Shown here piece by piece: positions 5,901 through 7,951 of a DNA stretch of 7,951 bases. The notes under the pieces are model-generated. The model saw only the letters and a program-made list of their open reading frames with translations. It was not told the origin of the DNA and did not search any database. Location of the stretch: positions 1-7,951 of the forward strand of contig DYNG01000021.1 of NCBI GenBank assembly GCA_020721165.1, read 5' to 3'. How positions within the stretch are numbered: position 1 is the first letter of the stretch; each line of letters begins with the position of its first letter. The DNA is from Desulfocapsa sulfexigens (GTDB lineage: Bacteria; Desulfobacterota; Desulfobulbia; Desulfobulbales; Desulfocapsaceae). A program made the translations under genes and the position numbers.

Positions 5901-7053
5901 CGGTGAGATTATCCATGGCCGGACGGTGAAGGCGGATATTGTGGATACACAAGGCAATATCCTCGTGAAATTAGGGAAGAAGTTGAGCGCTGATCTGGCT
6001 GAAGCCATCGGATTTCATGCCTTGCGCTCCTTGGATTTTTCTGAAAAGGCCAAATACAAGGAAAAGATTGAACAGGCCTATGCACGATACGATAAGCAGG
6101 CCGCCCTCATCAGTAAACGATTTGATGGCATTATCGAACGGTTGAAGAAGGGTGACGATCTTGCCCCGGGTGTGGTCAAGATGGTGAAGGTCTATGTGGC
6201 CACGAAACGAAAATTGTCGGTGGGCGACAAGATGGCGGGCCGACATGGGAACAAGGGTGTTGTGTCCCGGCTGCTGCCGGAAGAAGACATGCCTTTCTTT
6301 GCGGATGGCAGCGCCGTGGATATTGTTCTTAATCCCCTTGGCGTCCCTTCTCGTATGAATGTCGGGCAGGTGCTGGAGGTCCATCTGGGTTTTGCCGCCA
6401 AAAAATTAGGCCAACAGATCAGCGCCCTGGCAGTGAAGAACGAGGTTGATTCTCTGAAAAAGAAACTGCGCGCCATTTATACCGAACAGGAGTGTGCCAG
6501 GATCATAGACGGGCAGAGTGATGAAGAGCTTCTGGACTGGGCGAGAAAACACTACCGGGGGCTGCATCTGGCCAGTCCCGTTTTTGACGGGGCTGATGAG
6601 TCACAGATCAGGAAGTTACTGGTAGAGGCGGGGGTTGACCCGGTGGGCCAGAGTCAGTTGTATGACGGTCTTACCGGAGAGCCGTTTGCCAATCAGGTGA
6701 CGGTTGGGGTTATGTATATGCTGAAGCTGCATCATCTGGTTGATAATAAAATCCATGCCCGTTCCACAGGGCCCTATTCATTGGTTACGCAGCAACCTCT
6801 TGGCGGCAAGGCCCAGTTTGGCGGTCAACGACTGGGCGAAATGGAGGTTTGGGCGATGGAGGCCTATGGAGCCGCCTATACTCTCAAGGAATTCCTGACC
6901 GCCAAGTCCGATGATGTGGAAGGGCGAACCACCATGTATGAGCGAATAGTCAAAGGAAATAACTTTTTGACCACCGGTCTTCCCGAGTCTTTCAATGTTC
7001 TGGTGAAAGAATTACAGGGCCTGTGCCTGAATATGGAATTATTGCAGGATTGA
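2974..7053 (+). CDS. rpoB: DNA-directed RNA polymerase subunit beta
   Basis: β forms one pincer of the RNA polymerase core and, with β', the active centre. The protein is 1359 residues, slightly longer than the 1342 of E. coli. Visible landmarks are: the N-terminal start MERVRKNF and the HLISMQRLSYEKFLQ stretch; the rifampicin region FFGTSQLSQFMDQ to HKRRLSALGPGGL (about 506-538), with D517, H527 and S532 matching the drug-sensitive residues D516, H526 and S531 of E. coli; GFNFEDSI (810-817), with E814/D815 near the active site; the flap motif PKGETMLSPEEKLLRAIFGEKA (from 890); an insertion of about 120 residues (about 936-1058) at the place of the proteobacterial SI2 insertion; GDKMAGRHGNKG (1084-1095), contacting the nascent RNA; and the C-terminal GGKAQFGGQRLGEMEVWAM (from 1277), which packs against β'. 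The start ATG has GAGG six bases upstream. The stop is 85 bases before rpoC. No frameshift or missing key residue was seen. Confidence 0.99.
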   Translation: MERVRKNFATAASVMDPPHLISMQRLSYEKFLQMHVAPDLREDFGLQAIFKNVFPIKDFNGLCSLEFVRYSFGEPKYTVDECLQRGMTFEVPIKITVRLITFDIDTATGVQTIRDIKEQEVFLGSLPLMTGDGVFVVNGTERVIVSQLQRSPGLFFTHDQGKSHASGKLLYSARIIPIRGSWIDLEFDIKDILFVRIDRRRKFPVTSLLKAMGYSSADLLHNFYLTNKVRRNGEVYQISFSAETFLGQRLEFDLVNPDDGEVIGKKGHKVSQLFCKKIRAAGIDFLQISAESLYGRFLASDLIHPETGEIIALANSELTEGLLQSFQECGINDFETIFIDGVTYSDAFRKTLALDKVGSSNDALIEIYRRLRPSTPPTKEVAEIFFENLFFNVDLYDLSEVGRYKINARLGLDTPITHKALTREDIVESVKYLVRLKDSQGTVDDIDHLGNRRVRTVGELIENQYRMGLVRMERAIKERMTLQEIETLMPHDLVNPKPITAAIKEFFGTSQLSQFMDQTNPLSEVTHKRRLSALGPGGLSRERAGFEVRDVHPTHYGRICPVETPEGPNIGLIVSLATYAQVNPYGFIETPYRKVADRIVLDEVKYLSALQEQNQIIAPAVTLVDGSGKISADFLIAREEGEVLTVATEQVSYMDIAPNQLVSVAASLIPFLENDDANRALMGSNMQRQAVPLMVTKAPLVGTGMEYFVARDSGACLLAADDGVVEDVDSNRVVIRYDRPGVDGRDTGVSVYRLSKYKKSNQNTCFTQTPLVLPKQRVSKGTVLADGPSCEQGELALGKNVTIAFMPWRGFNFEDSILINERLLKEDTFTSVHIEVFETMARDTKLGKEEITRDIPNVSEETLRNLDDSGIVRIGAAIKAGDTLVGKVTPKGETMLSPEEKLLRAIFGEKAQDVKDSSLRVPPGIEGVVIDAKVFSRRGVDKDERSLMIEDLEIERLTQDKADELSSLKRGVCREIGEIIHGRTVKADIVDTQGNILVKLGKKLSADLAEAIGFHALRSLDFSEKAKYKEKIEQAYARYDKQAALISKRFDGIIERLKKGDDLAPGVVKMVKVYVATKRKLSVGDKMAGRHGNKGVVSRLLPEEDMPFFADGSAVDIVLNPLGVPSRMNVGQVLEVHLGFAAKKLGQQISALAVKNEVDSLKKKLRAIYTEQECARIIDGQSDEELLDWARKHYRGLHLASPVFDGADESQIRKLLVEAGVDPVGQSQLYDGLTGEPFANQVTVGVMYMLKLHHLVDNKIHARSTGPYSLVTQQPLGGKAQFGGQRLGEMEVWAMEAYGAAYTLKEFLTAKSDDVEGRTTMYERIVKGNNFLTTGLPESFNVLVKELQGLCLNMELLQD

Positions 7054-7138
7054 TGGGTGAGTGAAGGCTATAATTTTTTGCCATCAATTTCATGATTGAA
7101 GACATTTACACTCTATAAAATGAGGGAGAGACGATCTC

Positions 7139-7951
7139 GTGGAAGAGCTATTTAATTTTTTTCAAAAATCAAAGGCGCCTGTAAAATTTAATAAGGTTCA
7201 GATCTCCCTGGCTTCTCCAGAAAAAATCATGGATTGGAGCCACGGGGAGGTGAAAAAACCAGAAACCATCAATTATCGGACCTTCAAGCCGGAAAGGGAT
7301 GGACTCTTTTGCGCCAAAATTTTTGGGCCCGTCAAGGACTTTGAGTGTAATTGCGGAAAGTACAAGCGCATGAAGCATCGCGGGGTGGTTTGCGAGAAGT
7401 GTGGGGTTGAGGTCATTCAGTCCAAGGTACGACGCGAGCGACTGGGCCATATCAAATTGGCTGCCCCGGTAGCCCACATCTGGTTTCTGAAGAGCCTGCC
7501 CAGCAAGATCGGGGCGGTACTGGATTTGACTCTCAAACAACTGGAAAAGATCCTCTACTTTGAACAATATGCTGTTGTTTCTTCCAGCGTGGATTCCATT
7601 CCGGTCAGCAGCCTTCTGACCGAAGAGAAGTATCGGGAGCTGCGGGCTGAGTTTCCCGGACAATTTCAGGTTGCCATTGGCGCTGAAGCAATTCGGGAGC
7701 TGCTGGCCAGTCAGGATCTGGTCAGCCTGTCGGCGCAATTGCGGGAAGAGATGGCCGCCACCAGTTCTAAAACCAAACGGCAGAAGTTATATAAACGACT
7801 TTTTGTGATTGAGGCCTTTCGCGACTCGGGCAATAAGCCGGAGTGGATGGTGCTGGAGGTGATTCCCGTATTGCCGCCTGACCTGCGGCCCTTGGTGCCT
7901 TTGGAAGGCGGGCGATTCGCCACTTCCGATCTGAATGATTTGTACCGGCGG
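7139..7951 (+). CDS. rpoC: DNA-directed RNA polymerase subunit beta', N-terminal part (cut by window end)
   Basis: β' carries the catalytic Mg-binding loop and most of the clamp; only its first 271 codons are in the window, with no stop, so the NADFDGD catalytic motif lies beyond the edge. The start is GTG: no other in-frame start exists between it and the in-frame TGA at 7121-7123, and the product MEELFNFFQKSKAPVKFNKV aligns with the E. coli N-terminus. A GAGGGAG Shine-Dalgarno-like run is at 7122-7128, with rather long spacing (about 10 bases). Landmarks are GEVKKPETINYRTFKPERDG (36-55), the zinc ribbon with Cys70, Cys72, Cys85 and Cys88 at the same numbers as in E. coli, HIWFLKSLPSKIG, and the lid region LPPDLRPLVPLEGGRFATSD (about 245-264), ending in DLNDLYRR. 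It follows rpoB by 85 bases in the standard rpoBC pair. Identity is certain; the full length is unknown. Confidence 0.98.
   Translation, partial: MEELFNFFQKSKAPVKFNKVQISLASPEKIMDWSHGEVKKPETINYRTFKPERDGLFCAKIFGPVKDFECNCGKYKRMKHRGVVCEKCGVEVIQSKVRRERLGHIKLAAPVAHIWFLKSLPSKIGAVLDLTLKQLEKILYFEQYAVVSSSVDSIPVSSLLTEEKYRELRAEFPGQFQVAIGAEAIRELLASQDLVSLSAQLREEMAATSSKTKRQKLYKRLFVIEAFRDSGNKPEWMVLEVIPVLPPDLRPLVPLEGGRFATSDLNDLYRR

Noticed and set aside
7096..7119. TTGAAG (7096-7101) and TATAAA (7114-7119) as a promoter for rpoC
   Set aside because: The spacer is only 12 bases, too short for a sigma-70 promoter, and rpoBC are normally cotranscribed.
7169..7738. A 189-codon minus-strand open frame at the window's right end
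   Set aside because: It is antisense to rpoC, whose + strand frame has clear conserved β' motifs throughout.

Overview
This window holds most of the universal bacterial L11/L10/β operon, all on the + strand, in the order rplK (L11), rplA (L1), rplJ (L10), rplL (L7/L12), rpoB (RNA polymerase β) and rpoC (β', cut by the right edge). Every gene is intact except rpoC, for which 271 codons are visible. The order, the β protein of 1359 residues with a long insertion before the GDDLAPG motif, and the general sequence style fit a Gram-negative, proteobacteria-like organism. My best guess is the former Deltaproteobacteria (Desulfobacterota, perhaps the Desulfobulbales). That placement comes from remembered family resemblance and is tentative.

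Layout: rplK (6-431); a 106-base gap with a weak hairpin plus T-tract and a stem beside the rplA ribosome binding site; rplA (538-1242); a 273-base gap with a recognisable L10 autoregulatory leader; rplJ, which starts with TTG (1516-2034); a 99-base gap; rplL (2140-2523); a 450-base gap that opens with a strong intrinsic-terminator hairpin (2558-2603) and is otherwise non-coding; rpoB (2974-7053); an 85-base gap; and rpoC, which starts with GTG (7139 to the window end).

How it works together: L11, L1, L10 and L7/L12 build the L1 stalk and the GTPase-associated stalk of the 50S subunit, and β with β' forms the catalytic core of RNA polymerase. The non-coding gaps look like the control layer. 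The L10 leader should set translation of L10 and L7/L12. The rplL-rpoB hairpin should act as a partial terminator that lowers rpoBC transcription relative to the ribosomal protein genes. A second, weaker hairpin may do something similar between rplK and rplA.

I see no mobile element, CRISPR array, tRNA, rRNA, phage gene or unfamiliar gene cassette. This is a conserved housekeeping region, and I did not find a previously undescribed system. The points worth a second look are regulatory RNA structures, start-codon choices and a rise in GC content across rpoB.
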